Source: Parasitella parasitica (Eukaryota; Mucoromycota; Mucoromycetes; Mucorales; Mucoraceae). Taken from it: a stretch of 24,714 nucleotides of DNA. The stretch is taken from assembly GCA_025201805.1 (NCBI GenBank), contig MU619294.1, forward strand, positions 3,428 to 28,141. Reading direction: 5' to 3'. The notes below the pieces were generated by a model. The model did not search any database and was not told the origin of the DNA. It saw only the letters and a program-made list of their open reading frames with translations. Shown here piece by piece: positions 9,479 to 18,707 of the stretch. Each line of letters starts with the position of its first letter. The stretch's first letter is position 1. A program made the translations under genes and the position numbers.

Positions 9479-10013
9479 GAGCAGCAGCAACAGCAACAGC
9501 ATACAGCCTATTGCAGTATTTTCTCCAATGTCACCGTTAACACCAACTTCACCGACCAATAGCAGTATTCTAACTTTTGGAACTAACAATACTTTGCCAA
9601 CTACTTCAACAACCCATAGAAATAGTAGCAGTAATTTGGATTCGTTTAAAAGAAAATCCAACTTTAATCACTCTAAACCTAATCCTAAATTCGCAATGAT
9701 ATATCCCTCGTCATCGCCCAAATTCAATATTGCGCCTACCACAGATACAAGCAATAGTCTATTCCATCGTTTTCAGCCGCCATCTTCCTTATCACAATCA
9801 TCGTCTTCAACACCACCTCTGCACATGCAAAGTAGTTCCATAACAGTGACACATCCAACGCAACAGTACTTCTTACAAACATCCAGTAGCACTCTGAATG
9901 CAGCCGCTTCTGCTGCACAAAACAAATCAAGATCTAGTATACCTTCACAAGAAACTGCTGTAGCGCCACCTGATAGGAAAATGGAAATGAGCATTAGATC
10001 TTTGCTTTGTTGA
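7718..10013 (+). CDS. Zn(II)2Cys6 transcription factor with PAS-like domain
   Basis: Proposed exons are 7718-7823, 7972-8142, 8202-8237 and 8299-10013, giving 675 residues. Splicing assembles a complete zinc cluster C93-x2-C96-x6-C103-x5-C109-x2-C112-x8-C121. It is followed by the basic HKKRGRPKLREKR stretch seen in a large Mucoromycota family related to Ert1/Rds2 carbon regulators. Residues about 298-453 resemble a PAS domain (CWGYYPQEL, SLYDFISPKDSDRL, then KKRTGEYELYKV) broken by a low-complexity insert. The C-terminal third is Ser/Thr/Asn/Pro-rich, with an Asn-Ser microsatellite at about 9448-9500. The short 36-nt exon carries the first half of the cluster. The first intron (148 nt) and the start at 7718 are the weakest parts. 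The target genes are unknown. Confidence 0.82.
9448..9500 (+). repeat. AGC/AAC trinucleotide microsatellite in coding sequence
   Basis: Alternating AGC and AAC codons encode an Asn/Ser run within the transcription factor, about residues 488-505. The tract lies just after the PAS-like region. Length variation would keep the frame, since the unit is three bases. Confidence 0.8.
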
Positions 10014-10035
10014 AATAAATAAGGGCTTCAGTTAC

Positions 10036-10043
10036 TATATAAA
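10036..10043 (+). promoter_or_regulatory. TATA box of the GMD gene
   Basis: TATATAAA lies 124 bp before the GMD ATG and only 23 bp after the stop of the upstream transcription factor gene. It is followed by a GC-rich CCCCGCCCCAC block and a long CT-rich leader. The 3' UTR of one gene must therefore overlap the promoter of the next. Confidence 0.55.
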
Positions 10044-10166
10044 AACCCCGCCCCACACAATATAAAATTAAGACTTCCGCTCAAATCGAGGGTATCGTTT
10101 TTTTCCTTTCCTTCCCTTTCTTTTCTTCCTTTCCATTCTCTACTTTTGTAAGGAAAAGTATACATT

Positions 10167-11439
10167 ATGGCTGAAGGACTTACTTCAAGTAATATGGGAC
10201 CTCACTCTAAACTGACTGCTGAAGAGTACAGAGCTCGCAAGGTTGCTCTTATCACTGGTAAGTTGTTAAAAAGTTGGCATTGCGTTGGGGTCCAAGCAAA
10301 TCTGTTTGATATTATGGAAACTAAAAATGGAAATTTCATTGTGATTTGACAGGTGTCACTGGGCAAGATGGCTCTTACTTGGTTGAGTTTTTACTGGAGA
10401 AGGGCTACGAAGTCCACGGTATCATCCGTCGTTCATCTTCTTTCAATACTGGCCGCATCGAACACATTTACAGAGATAGACATGAAACTGGTAACGTTTT
10501 ATATTGGGTTTGTTTTGGATTTCTCCTAAATCGCATCTTCGTATAGGTGTCAAGTTTTTTCTTCATTACGGAGATTTGACTGATTCCACTTGTTTGGTTC
10601 ACATCATTTCCAAAGTACAGCCTACAGAACTCTACAATTTAGCAGCCCAGTCTCACGTCAAGGTTTCCTTTGACATGTCCGAATACACTGGCGATGTCGA
10701 TGCTCTTGGTACACTTCGTCTTTTGGATGCCATCCGTACGTGCGGCCTCAGTGATCGTGTTCGTTTCTACCAAGCCTCTACTTCTGAACTATATGGTAAG
10801 GTCATGGAGACCCCTCAAAAGGAGACGACGCCTTTTTATCCTCGTTCCCCTTACGGTGTTGCCAAGCTCTATGGCTACTGGATTGTGCGCAATTATCGTG
10901 AATCATACAATATGTACACTTCTAACGGTATCCTGTTTAACCACGAGAGTCCTCGTCGTGGTCGTACATTTGTGACGAGAAAGATTACCCGTGCTGTTGC
11001 TGATATCCATTTGGGCCGCCAAGAGTGCTTATATTTGGGTAATATTGATGCTAAACGTGATTGGGGCCATGCTCGTGATTATATTGAGGGCATGTGGCTC
11101 ATGTTACAACAAGACCAGCCAGACGATTTTGTATTAGCTACCGGAAAAACATACACTGTCCGTAGTTTTGTTGAAACGGCTTTCAAGAAGACTGACCGTA
11201 CTATCGTCTGGGAAGGTGAGGGTGTCAATGAGATTGGCAAGGATGCCAAAACTGGCAAAGTACTTGTGCGCATTGATCCAAAGTATTTCCGTCCTGCTGA
11301 AGTCGAACTGCTGTTGGGTGATCCTACAAAGGCCAAAACCATCTTGGGGTGGATACCGAAAGTCACATTCGATGAACTTGTAAGTGAAATGGTTACAGAA
11401 GATATCAAAGCCGGTCTCAATTCTTCGACTTTGATGTAA
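10167..11439 (+). CDS. GMD: GDP-mannose 4,6-dehydratase
   Basis: Three exons (10167-10257, 10353-10490, 10547-11439) give 373 residues, the normal GMD length. The enzyme is an NADP-dependent short-chain dehydratase that converts GDP-D-mannose to GDP-4-keto-6-deoxymannose, the first step to GDP-L-fucose. The Rossmann loop GVTGQDG is at residues 31-37. The catalytic set is Thr155 and Glu157 (QASTSELYG) with Tyr179 and Lys183 (SPYGVAK). [26 protein letters not shown] and [12 protein letters not shown] are characteristic of the family. Introns are GT-AG (95 and 56 nt), the first splitting Gly31 of the nucleotide-binding loop. T29 occupies 11461-11489 and AATAAA 11507-11512 downstream. No GDP-fucose synthase gene is visible in the window. 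Confidence 0.96.
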
Positions 11440-11458
11440 AATTACACAATATGCTGTC

Positions 11459-11460
<2 letters not shown>

Positions 11461-11489
<29 letters not shown>
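11461..11489 (+). repeat. T29 homopolymer
   Basis: The longest of several A/T homopolymers in the window, 22 bases after the GMD stop. Others of 20-22 bases are at 15805-15826 (FCP1 intron), 18550-18571 (permease leader), 20874-20894 (polo kinase intron) and 24095-24114. Exact lengths in such runs may carry sequencing error. Confidence 0.85.
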
Positions 11490-11491
<2 letters not shown>

Positions 11492-11549
11492 CTCTCCATT
11501 ACTCTCAATAAAAGAGTTCATATTACATTCCATGGTTTTAGCTCGCATT

Positions 11550-11741
11550 CTATTCAAACCCAAGTGAATCTTGATCAAAGTATACATCTTTTGAGAATAA
11601 GGAGGCACCAATAGTCTTAAAAATAGCAAAGGGAAAACGAGGATAGTCGAGCTGGGAAGGGGCTTCGAATATGATTTCGAGCGGGTGTAAGAGCAGATTG
11701 ATATGGTTAAACCGCTCCACAGCAGTATCAGAGCTCGTCAT
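11550..11741 (-). CDS. Hypothetical 63-residue protein
   Basis: The ORF opens with aaaATGACG at 11741 and ends at TAG 11550-11552, in the gap between GMD and the acyltransferase gene. The protein is not obviously low-complexity: NHINLLLHPLEIIFEAP, then DYPRFPFAIFKTIG and a C-terminus rich in D and F. I recognise no family. Amino-acid balance better than neighbouring noise ORFs, plus an A-run after its 3' end in this orientation, are the only support. It could equally be chance. Confidence 0.25.
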   Translation of the reverse strand: MTSSDTAVERFNHINLLLHPLEIIFEAPSQLDYPRFPFAIFKTIGASLFSKDVYFDQDSLGFE

Positions 11742-12236
11742 TTTCGAACACTGTGCTACTCGTAACTAAAATCACCGAAAGTAGATAATATGATGATAGA
11801 GTCTCATCGCTATTCATGGACAACCGAGGAATATGCCATTGAGTACTGTTGTGCTTGGGTGATATTACCGTTGTTATGCATAAAAATCTGTTGAAGCTGG
11901 AAGTATATTTTTAAACCTTTCGTTAAAGTTAGCTTCATTGAGAGTTTATAGTTACAGTGATTTGACATCCAGAGTAGTTTTTTTTTCTTTATTATGAATA
12001 AAAGCGTGATATTGATAGCAATGCTATAAGCAGTGCAGGATAGATGTGCTTGCCATTTTATTTTATCGTAGGAAGGCAAAGTAGTTTTGACAGCGCCATC
12101 CTAAATTTGGAAGACTGCCTTCCTAAGCTTAGGGGTTCAATTGGTTATCACTTTCATCTACGGTGCAATTGTTTTGGACAGCTGTATGAGATTTCTAGCT
12201 TTTGCTTCTTCTTCATTTGTACGATAAAATAAGAAT
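11742..12236. other. Upstream region of the acyltransferase gene
   Basis: No convincing gene is seen. The region contains a 10-bp inverted repeat (12069-12078 and 12116-12125) and the presumed promoter of the + strand acyltransferase, possibly shared with the small - strand ORF. Confidence 0.4.
12069..12125. repeat. 10-bp perfect inverted repeat
   Basis: TAGGAAGGCA at 12069-12078 pairs with TGCCTTCCTA at 12116-12125 across 37 nt. The right arm ends 111 bp before the acyltransferase ATG. It could be a binding-site pair or a leader hairpin. Confidence 0.7.
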
Positions 12237-13711
12237 ATGCCACCTCAAGAGCCTACAATTCCAGCTTCGAGTCTACTATCGTCTCAAAACTCTTCAAGCG
12301 AGTCTTTGGATTTGATGAGAAGTGATTACATCCAAGGAACTGCAAAAAAGTAAAGCTGATATTTTAACATGCCATTCTGAGTATACCCTGCAGTAACACT
12401 GTCATAACCTGTAGATCATATCATACCGAGTATACCCGTGAACAATTGGTAAGTTACACATTAGAAAAGCAAGCTGTGGCAAAAAGTAATAATTTTTTTT
12501 TTTTTTTTGTTAATAGCTGTCATTTGCAAAATGCTTTACGTCAGACGTCGTAACGGCATCATGTCGGTTTATGGAAGTGATCAACTTTTTAACAGCTGTG
12601 CCTAGTGTTATTATTCGATATGGCATCCTGTTTCCTCTTCGATTTTTAACTCTTGGAGCATCCACAATCGCCTTTTTTCTGACATTACCGATTGGCGTCA
12701 CGTTGAAAAGCAGCGAAATCGTAGTAAGCTAGATTTTATAGATATGTTTTCAAAAACCTCAAGCTTATCTTTGTTCTCTATGTTCTAGTCGCTTTGTGTA
12801 AAATACTACTGCAAAGGCATATTGTTTTCGTTGGGTGTCAAAACGAATTACATTGGAGAGAAGCCTCAATTGAACGAACCGCATGTCTTTGTTGTATGTA
12901 AAAGTGGATTGCTTTGATTTACAAAGGCTCTAATCCTTGTATAGGCTAATCACACCTCATATCTGGATTACATATTGCTGGGTGCACACAAATTCCCGCA
13001 CGCTGTGGTGATGGCAAGACACACAGGTGCATTAGGTAAGCATGCACCGTTCAACTAGATGCATCCAATCTAACGCTCAAACAGGGTTCTTGCAGAATAA
13101 CGGGCTGAATTATCTTCATTCATTGTGTTTTGATCGCTCCAATGTCACTGAGCGTAAAGATTTGTCAGAACGGTATGATATCCATACAATAGCTAGAGAT
13201 GGAATGGTTAATCACGTTGTATTCATAGTTTGAAGAAACATGTAAAATCAGCCGACACTTGGAAAAATCCCATGATAATATTTCCAGAAGGAACTTGTGT
13301 GAACAACAAATATGCCATTCGGTTTCAAAAAGGCGCCTTTGAATTGGGTGTTAAAGTCTGTCCTGTTGGAATCAAGTAAGCTCGTTTCGTGTGCTGATCT
13401 TGCTACTATTGTGACTAAATATGATGTGTAATAGGTACAACCGTTATTTTGGAGATCCATATTGGGATACTCGAAAAGGGTTCATGTATTATGCTTACTA
13501 CAGAATGACAAGGTGGATCACACCAGTAGACATAGTCTATTGTAAACCTGAAGTATCCCGTAGAGACGAGACGTCGGTGCAATACGGTGAGCGTATCAAG
13601 GATGGAATTGCGACCAGCATTGGGTTGGAAAAAGTAGACTTTAATGGCATGGCAAAACGAGATCTCTTACAAGTCTTGAAAGAAGAGAAAGAATCAAAGA
13701 AAACCCTTTAG
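12237..13711 (+). CDS. Glycerol-3-phosphate/lysophosphatidate acyltransferase, GPAT3/4-like
   Basis: Eight exons (12237-12349, 12394-12448, 12517-12723, 12789-12893, 12945-13035, 13085-13172, 13229-13375, 13435-13711) give 360 residues. The PlsC motif I is NHTSYLD (His163, Asp168), motif II lies around CFDRSN and motif III is FPEGT (238-242). Hydrophobic helices lie at about 85-118 (VIIRYGILFPLRFLTLG, then AFFLTLPIG). The region after FPEGTC (NN, FQKGAFELG, PVGIKYN, FGDPYW, then W-x-x-P/V-D) follows the animal GPAT3/GPAT4 family rather than bacterial-type AGPATs. It is therefore probably an ER enzyme of glycerolipid synthesis, acylating glycerol-3-phosphate or a lysophospholipid. Seven small introns (44-68 nt) are all GT-AG. 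The 44-nt first intron is near the minimum. Substrate specificity cannot be read from sequence. Confidence 0.9.
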
Positions 13712-13989
13712 ACGCCTTTCAAGCATTTTTGAATGAAATAATAATATATCACACATAGAGCTCATTTTATCATTATCCCCTGTTTTACATAAAAAAGAAG
13801 ATCAATGTTACTACATGTTTGATTGGGTATTTTATAAACAGTTGCCGTCACTCGACATGTAACATTCGTATAAATGTTTTGCGCCGCGCTTTTCTCTTTC
13901 TTCTTTCTCTTGTTTTTTATTTTTTTAGTATCCATATTACCCCTTGATATTATTTCACAAAAAAAAAACACAAAGTAAACGTAATCAAT

Positions 13990-16431
13990 ATGTCTTGCTT
14001 ACATGTCAATATTAATCCTGATGGCGGAAGCTGCGCAGACTGCGGATTGTGTATGCACGAAGTTGTTTTCGGTGGCCTTTGTGCACTTTGTGGAGCGGTT
14101 GTGGACCAAGAGTAAGCTTTCAGAAATACGCTTTTCTTCAATTTTCTGATTTTATTCTCGTTGTATACAGTGAAGACAATGACTATACTAGCAATCATAT
14201 TGATATGAGCCACGATGCTAGCGGGATCACTGTTAGCAAGAAGGTAATTTTTAACATGGATTTTAGCTGTGGTTCCCAGGAAGCTAACCTTCCTCCAATT
14301 ACAGGAAGCCGAGCGCATTCAAAAACAAGATGAAGCAAGATTACTCAAAGCAAGAAAACTTTCTCTTATTGTTGATTTAGATCAAACAATCTTACATGCT
14401 GCGTGGGAACCTCACATTGCAGAATGGGTAGACAAACACAAGCAGCAAGGAGACAGCCGAGCAAAAGACATGAGCACCTTCACGCTTGATGGTAGCAAAT
14501 ACACAATTAAACTACGACCTGGAACAATCAAATTTCTCAAAGAAATGTCAAAACTTTACGAAATGCATGTGTACACAATGGGCACTCGTGCTTATGCCAA
14601 AGCTATTACTGCAGTGATTGACCCCTCCATGGAATTATTTCAAGACCGTATTCTTACTCGTGACGAAAATGGAAGCTTAACAAAGAAACGTTTGGATCGA
14701 TTATTTCCTGCAGATCAAAGCAAAGTCGTAGTGCTTGACGATCGGGCTGACGTTTGGGATTATTCACCAAACCTTATCCAAATCAAACCGTACGAATACT
14801 TTGCAGGTGTAGGCGACATCAATGCGCCACCCAACGCTCAGCCAAACAACATAATACCCACTGAAATAACGAATGGAGATGTAAATACTGCAGATGTAAA
14901 TAGCAAAGAGCAACTCGAAGCCAATGAAGCAAAAACTATTGTAAATAACACAGATCAAGCCGAAACTAATGATTCAAACCATACTGTAAATAGCTTGGAT
15001 GTAATAAATCAACACGACGATGAAAACAATTTAGAATCAGGTTTAGAAACAAGCTCTGGATCAAGTTCTGATGAATCGGATGACGAGAATGAGCACAATC
15101 ATACCGAAAAAGCAACTAGTACTAGCATTAGCATTGATCATGATAAAAACTCAACAAGCAATGATTCAACTACTCGATTAAGCAATCAAGAAGAAAAACC
15201 AACTGAAACTGGATCACAATCTTCAGATACACTTCCTCAAGTCTCAGCTAAAGATCAGTCAAACGATACAGAGTTGGAGGCTTCAAATATTCCGCTTAAA
15301 GATGAGCCACATGATACAGAGCCACAAAACTCAATCAATCAATCCCAAGAAAACAACGAGATCCTGCCCTCCCCAAACACTGAAACTCTATCGCAAGACA
15401 AACCAACTAACAGTATACTTGCAAGCTTTACTCCTCAGCACGAAGACACGGATAGGATTCTTGATGTCATCAGCAATACACTAACCGACGTTCACGATGA
15501 ATTTTATCGCCGGGTCGACAAAAACGAACCTGAACCTCACGTTGCTAACATCTTGCCTGAAATTAAAAGAAATGTCTTGAAAGACTGTACTCTTGTCTTC
15601 TCGGGTGTTATTCCTCTTCAGCAAAGAACACAAAATGCAATAATTTGGAGAATGGCGGCTGCATTTGGTGCCAATTGCCTTGAAGATTTGACAGGGAAAG
15701 TAACGCACCTCATTGCTGCCAACGTAAGTATATGTAAATTTCTATCTTACCATCGAATACATTTTAATCTCCCCTCTATCTCTTTTTTGTTGTTGTTTTT
15801 GTTATTTTTTTTTTTTTTTTTTTTTTGTTTTATTTAATTGTTTCTTTCTTTTCAGTTATTTTTCCTCCAATAGACTGGCACATCAAAAGTCAACACAGCT
15901 CGTAGATATAAACAAATCAAAATAGTGTCACCACCGTGGCTGATGAATTCGATTTGGAATTTCAAAAAACAAAGCGAAACACAATACTTGATTCCTGCTG
16001 AAGATGTAACTTCAGAAGTTGAAAACCCAGAGGAAACATCGCTGGAATTCGATATAGACGAAAAAGAAATTGACATGGATTGGGATGATTCAGAAATCGA
16101 CGAACTTTTGGCCGATGACACTGGCACTGACGGCAATCACACTCCTGCCCCTCCCAGCTCTGTTGGACCAGATGGTGTTCCTGATATCTATGACCTGGCC
16201 AATGGAAATGCCTCTGACGCAGAACTAGAAGAAATGGACGATGCCGACTGGCTTGGGAAAGCACTAGACGGAATGGATGAAAGTGACGAAGATGGTGATT
16301 ATGGAGATGTCGAGAGTGTGGCGTCTGGCTCCTCTTATGCCTCTTTCTCATCAAAAAAAAGGCAAAGGGGTTTTGACGATGACCAACTAGAAGAAAATGA
16401 ATCACCCAACTTAAAAAGAAGACCAATATAA
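13990..16431 (+). CDS. FCP1: RNA polymerase II CTD phosphatase Fcp1
   Basis: Four exons (13990-14111, 14171-14243, 14305-15723, 15874-16431) give 723 residues. The FCPH catalytic motif DLDQT is at residues 89-93. It is followed by VKLRPG-like IKLRPG, YTMGTRAYA, DRILTRDENGS and VVVLDDRADVW, all diagnostic of Fcp1. An acidic, Ser/Asn/Glu-rich linker of nearly 200 residues leads to a BRCT domain at about 488-590 (SGVIPLQQ, THLIAAN, then KIVSPPWL), with an acidic tail after it. Fcp1 dephosphorylates Ser2/Ser5 of the Pol II CTD and recycles the polymerase. The proposed start gives a Cys-rich N-terminus (C15, C18, C21, H23, C31, C34) and lacks the longer N-terminal region of yeast Fcp1. Intron 3 holds T22. 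Identity is secure. Confidence 0.94.
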
Positions 16432-16854
16432 CTACAAAAACACGCAGAAAAATCTACAAGAGAAATAGACACTCGATTCTTATTTTTTTTTGTAAAATTA
16501 TATCATCGCTCAATATAAATATTAAAAAAAAAAAATCACGTTAATCAAACTGGATCATTTACTGTTATGCTTTCACACGTGCTGTCAGTAATTTAGGTAT
16601 ATACAAACAATACAGTAACAACATAACAAATTTTTTTTGGACCTTGTTGAAAGTTTTATTGAGTAATTTATGGGTAAAAAGTCTAAAAAAAAAAAAAATC
16701 TTGATATAATTAAGAGCTATGTACACAGCATAAAAATGCAAGAGGGAAAGAGAGATAGAGATAGAATAATTGCTGATAGGATATGTTGTTGAAACACATA
16801 TTTACAAGAGGGAAAGAATTACAATATAAGATAGAGATGAAAATAGATTGGTGT
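16432..16854. other. Convergent 3' flanks of FCP1 and the permease
   Basis: This is AT-rich DNA with several A/T-runs. The motif CAAGAGGGAAAGA occurs twice, at 16739-16751 and 16805-16817, each followed by a GATAGAGAT-type stretch; both would fall in the permease 3' UTR. No gene is seen. Confidence 0.5.
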
Positions 16855-18483
16855 CTAGGCAATGAAACCGATCACTTTGGACCAGACTTTCTTCCACTTG
16901 GGAATAGGTTGGCCATTGATATCTAAACCTTCATCCTTACGAAGATCAAGGACGGTGTCTTGGAAAGTACCAGTCTCAAAGTCCATGTCCTCATTCTTGA
17001 TGAACGCAGGGCGCTTCCATAGCTTATGAACGCCATATAGAACGACGGCCAAAATCAACCCGATATACGTAGAAATCACACCTGTAGCAGTAATGGGAGC
17101 AATAAAAGATTTGTAACCTTGCCCAAAGATAATAATAGTTCCAACAATGATGACAAAGATGTCACAGATAGGGAAGAGAGGAGCAACGTAAGGAAGTGCA
17201 GACAAAGAGCGGCCTTGAGCAATGTAGCCCTGACGGAACCTGACATGAGTAATCGAAATGGAAACCCAAGTGATCAGACCAGCAAGAGAAGTAAGACAAG
17301 TCAACCAAGTAAACACCACGCCAGAGCCAAAAAGAGAAGTCAAGAAAGCAAGACAACCGACACCACAAGTAGCTAATACAGACCAGATAGGAATACCCCA
17401 ACGATTAACACGAGTAAATACTTTGGGAGCATAGCCATCGGTAGCCAAAGACAAGAGGGTGCGAGAAGAAGAGTACACACCAGAGTTACCAGCGGAAATC
17501 ATAGTAATCAAAATGACGGCATTCATCATATCAGCGGCCCAAGCCGCACCCGCTTTTTGGAAAACGAGGGTAAAGGGAGAGACAGCAATGTCGTTCGCAC
17601 CAGACATGAGATTAGGGTCAGTATACGGAATAATGAGGCCGATAATCAAGATGGAAAGGATATAGAAGAGTACAATACGATAAAAAACTTGCTTTACAGC
17701 AGCAGGAACAGTTTTATGGGGATTAGCCGACTCGCCAGCAGTAATACCAACAATCTCAACACCATTGAAGGAGAAAGCAGCAGTGATAAAAACGTTAAAG
17801 ACGCCGATAAACTGGTTAGGGAAAGCACCACCCTCCAGATGGAAATTCGAGACGCCATAGTAAACACCACCAACAGCACCTGTATCTACGCAAATACCAA
17901 CAATGATAAAGATGACAACAACGATAATCTTGACAAACGAGATCCAATATTCGATTTCACCGTAGCCTTTGACGGAAAAGACATTGATGACGACCAAAAT
18001 GACAAGACAAATAACAGACCAAACAACGCTATTAACAGATTTCACCCAGTACTCCATAATCATGGCAACACCAGTCAATTCAACAGCTACGCCAACGGCC
18101 CAGTTGGCCCAATAAACCCAACCCACTGTAAAACCAAGAGATGGGTCTGCGAAACGAGTAGCAAAGTGAGAGAATGAGCCGGCAACAGGGATATAAGCAG
18201 CCATTTCACCCAAACTCATCATGACACAGAAAACCAAGACGCCTACAAGGGCGTAGCCTACGAGAGCACCGCCTGGTCCACCAGCTACGATGGCTTTACC
18301 AGATGACATAAAGAGACCAGTGCCGATAGTGCCGCCAAGGGCAATCATTTGAATATGACGGGCCTTCAGGCCACGCTGAAGGGTGTGTCCCTTTTTTTGA
18401 GTGCCAGAGTCATCTGAAGTGAAGCTTTCGGCATCTTCAATGATTGTTTGATTAGTGGTCTGAATTTTTTCGCCAAGATCCAT
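16855..18483 (-). CDS. Amino-acid permease (AAT/YAT family, APC superfamily)
   Basis: A single uninterrupted ORF of 542 residues; it is the only large intronless gene here. The cytosolic N-terminus leads into LKARHIQMIALGGTIGTGLF, the signature start of fungal amino-acid permeases. About twelve hydrophobic helices follow, with SLGEMAAYIPVAGSF, FNGVEIVGITAGE, VFYRIVLFYILS and SAGNSGVYSSSRTL (family landmarks in TM3, TM6, TM7 and TM8). The hydrophilic C-terminus is about 50 residues. It would be a proton-coupled importer at the plasma membrane. The family includes general and basic-amino-acid transporters; specificity cannot be assigned. Many codons end in C or G compared with neighbours, suggesting high expression. 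The ATG at 18483 follows an AACATC repeat leader. GATAA-type sites at 18547 and 18662 might bind nitrogen-regulating GATA factors. Confidence 0.92.
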   Translation of the reverse strand: MDLGEKIQTTNQTIIEDAESFTSDDSGTQKKGHTLQRGLKARHIQMIALGGTIGTGLFMSSGKAIVAGGPGGALVGYALVGVLVFCVMMSLGEMAAYIPVAGSFSHFATRFADPSLGFTVGWVYWANWAVGVAVELTGVAMIMEYWVKSVNSVVWSVICLVILVVINVFSVKGYGEIEYWISFVKIIVVVIFIIVGICVDTGAVGGVYYGVSNFHLEGGAFPNQFIGVFNVFITAAFSFNGVEIVGITAGESANPHKTVPAAVKQVFYRIVLFYILSILIIGLIIPYTDPNLMSGANDIAVSPFTLVFQKAGAAWAADMMNAVILITMISAGNSGVYSSSRTLLSLATDGYAPKVFTRVNRWGIPIWSVLATCGVGCLAFLTSLFGSGVVFTWLTCLTSLAGLITWVSISITHVRFRQGYIAQGRSLSALPYVAPLFPICDIFVIIVGTIIIFGQGYKSFIAPITATGVISTYIGLILAVVLYGVHKLWKRPAFIKNEDMDFETGTFQDTVLDLRKDEGLDINGQPIPKWKKVWSKVIGFIA

Positions 18484-18485
18484 GC

Positions 18486-18513
18486 TGATGTTGATGTTGA
18501 TGTTGATGTTGAA
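18486..18513 (-). repeat. AACATC hexamer repeat in permease leader
   Basis: Four tandem AACATC units lie directly before the permease ATG on the coding strand, ending within 4 bases of it. An unstructured, A/C-rich leader of this kind usually favours scanning. No upstream ATG occurs in it. Confidence 0.75.
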
Positions 18514-18699
18514 TTGTATAGGAAGCTATTATTTCGTTTGTTCTTTGATAAAAAAAAAAAAAAAAAAAAAAGAGTAGATTGTGGTTGTATTTTAATTTAA
18601 CTTTGTCTATTTGAGCTTGTGGCCAAAGACCCGGATGTGTAAAACTGAATGTAGAAAAAAAGATAAATGTAAAAGAAAAGGTGATCCAAGAAAAGGCTC

Positions 18700-18707
18700 T
18701 TTTTATA
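18700..18707 (-). promoter_or_regulatory. TATA box of the permease gene
   Basis: TATAAAAA on the - strand lies about 217 bp before the permease ATG, implying a leader of roughly 190 nt that would include the A22 run and the hexamer repeat. The same octamer precedes the polo kinase gene. Confidence 0.45.

Noticed and set aside
8232-10013. 593-codon ORF as the complete transcription factor
   Set aside because: It starts in an intron and lacks the first three zinc-binding Cys, which upstream exons supply in phase.
15962-16426. 154-codon - strand ORF opposite the FCP1 C-terminus
   Set aside because: His/Arg/Gln-rich shadow of the acidic FCP1 tail; no family resemblance.
17557-18177. 206-codon + strand ORF opposite the permease
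   Set aside because: Shadow of the permease coding strand with Asn/Asp-rich composition; the permease on the other strand is unambiguous.
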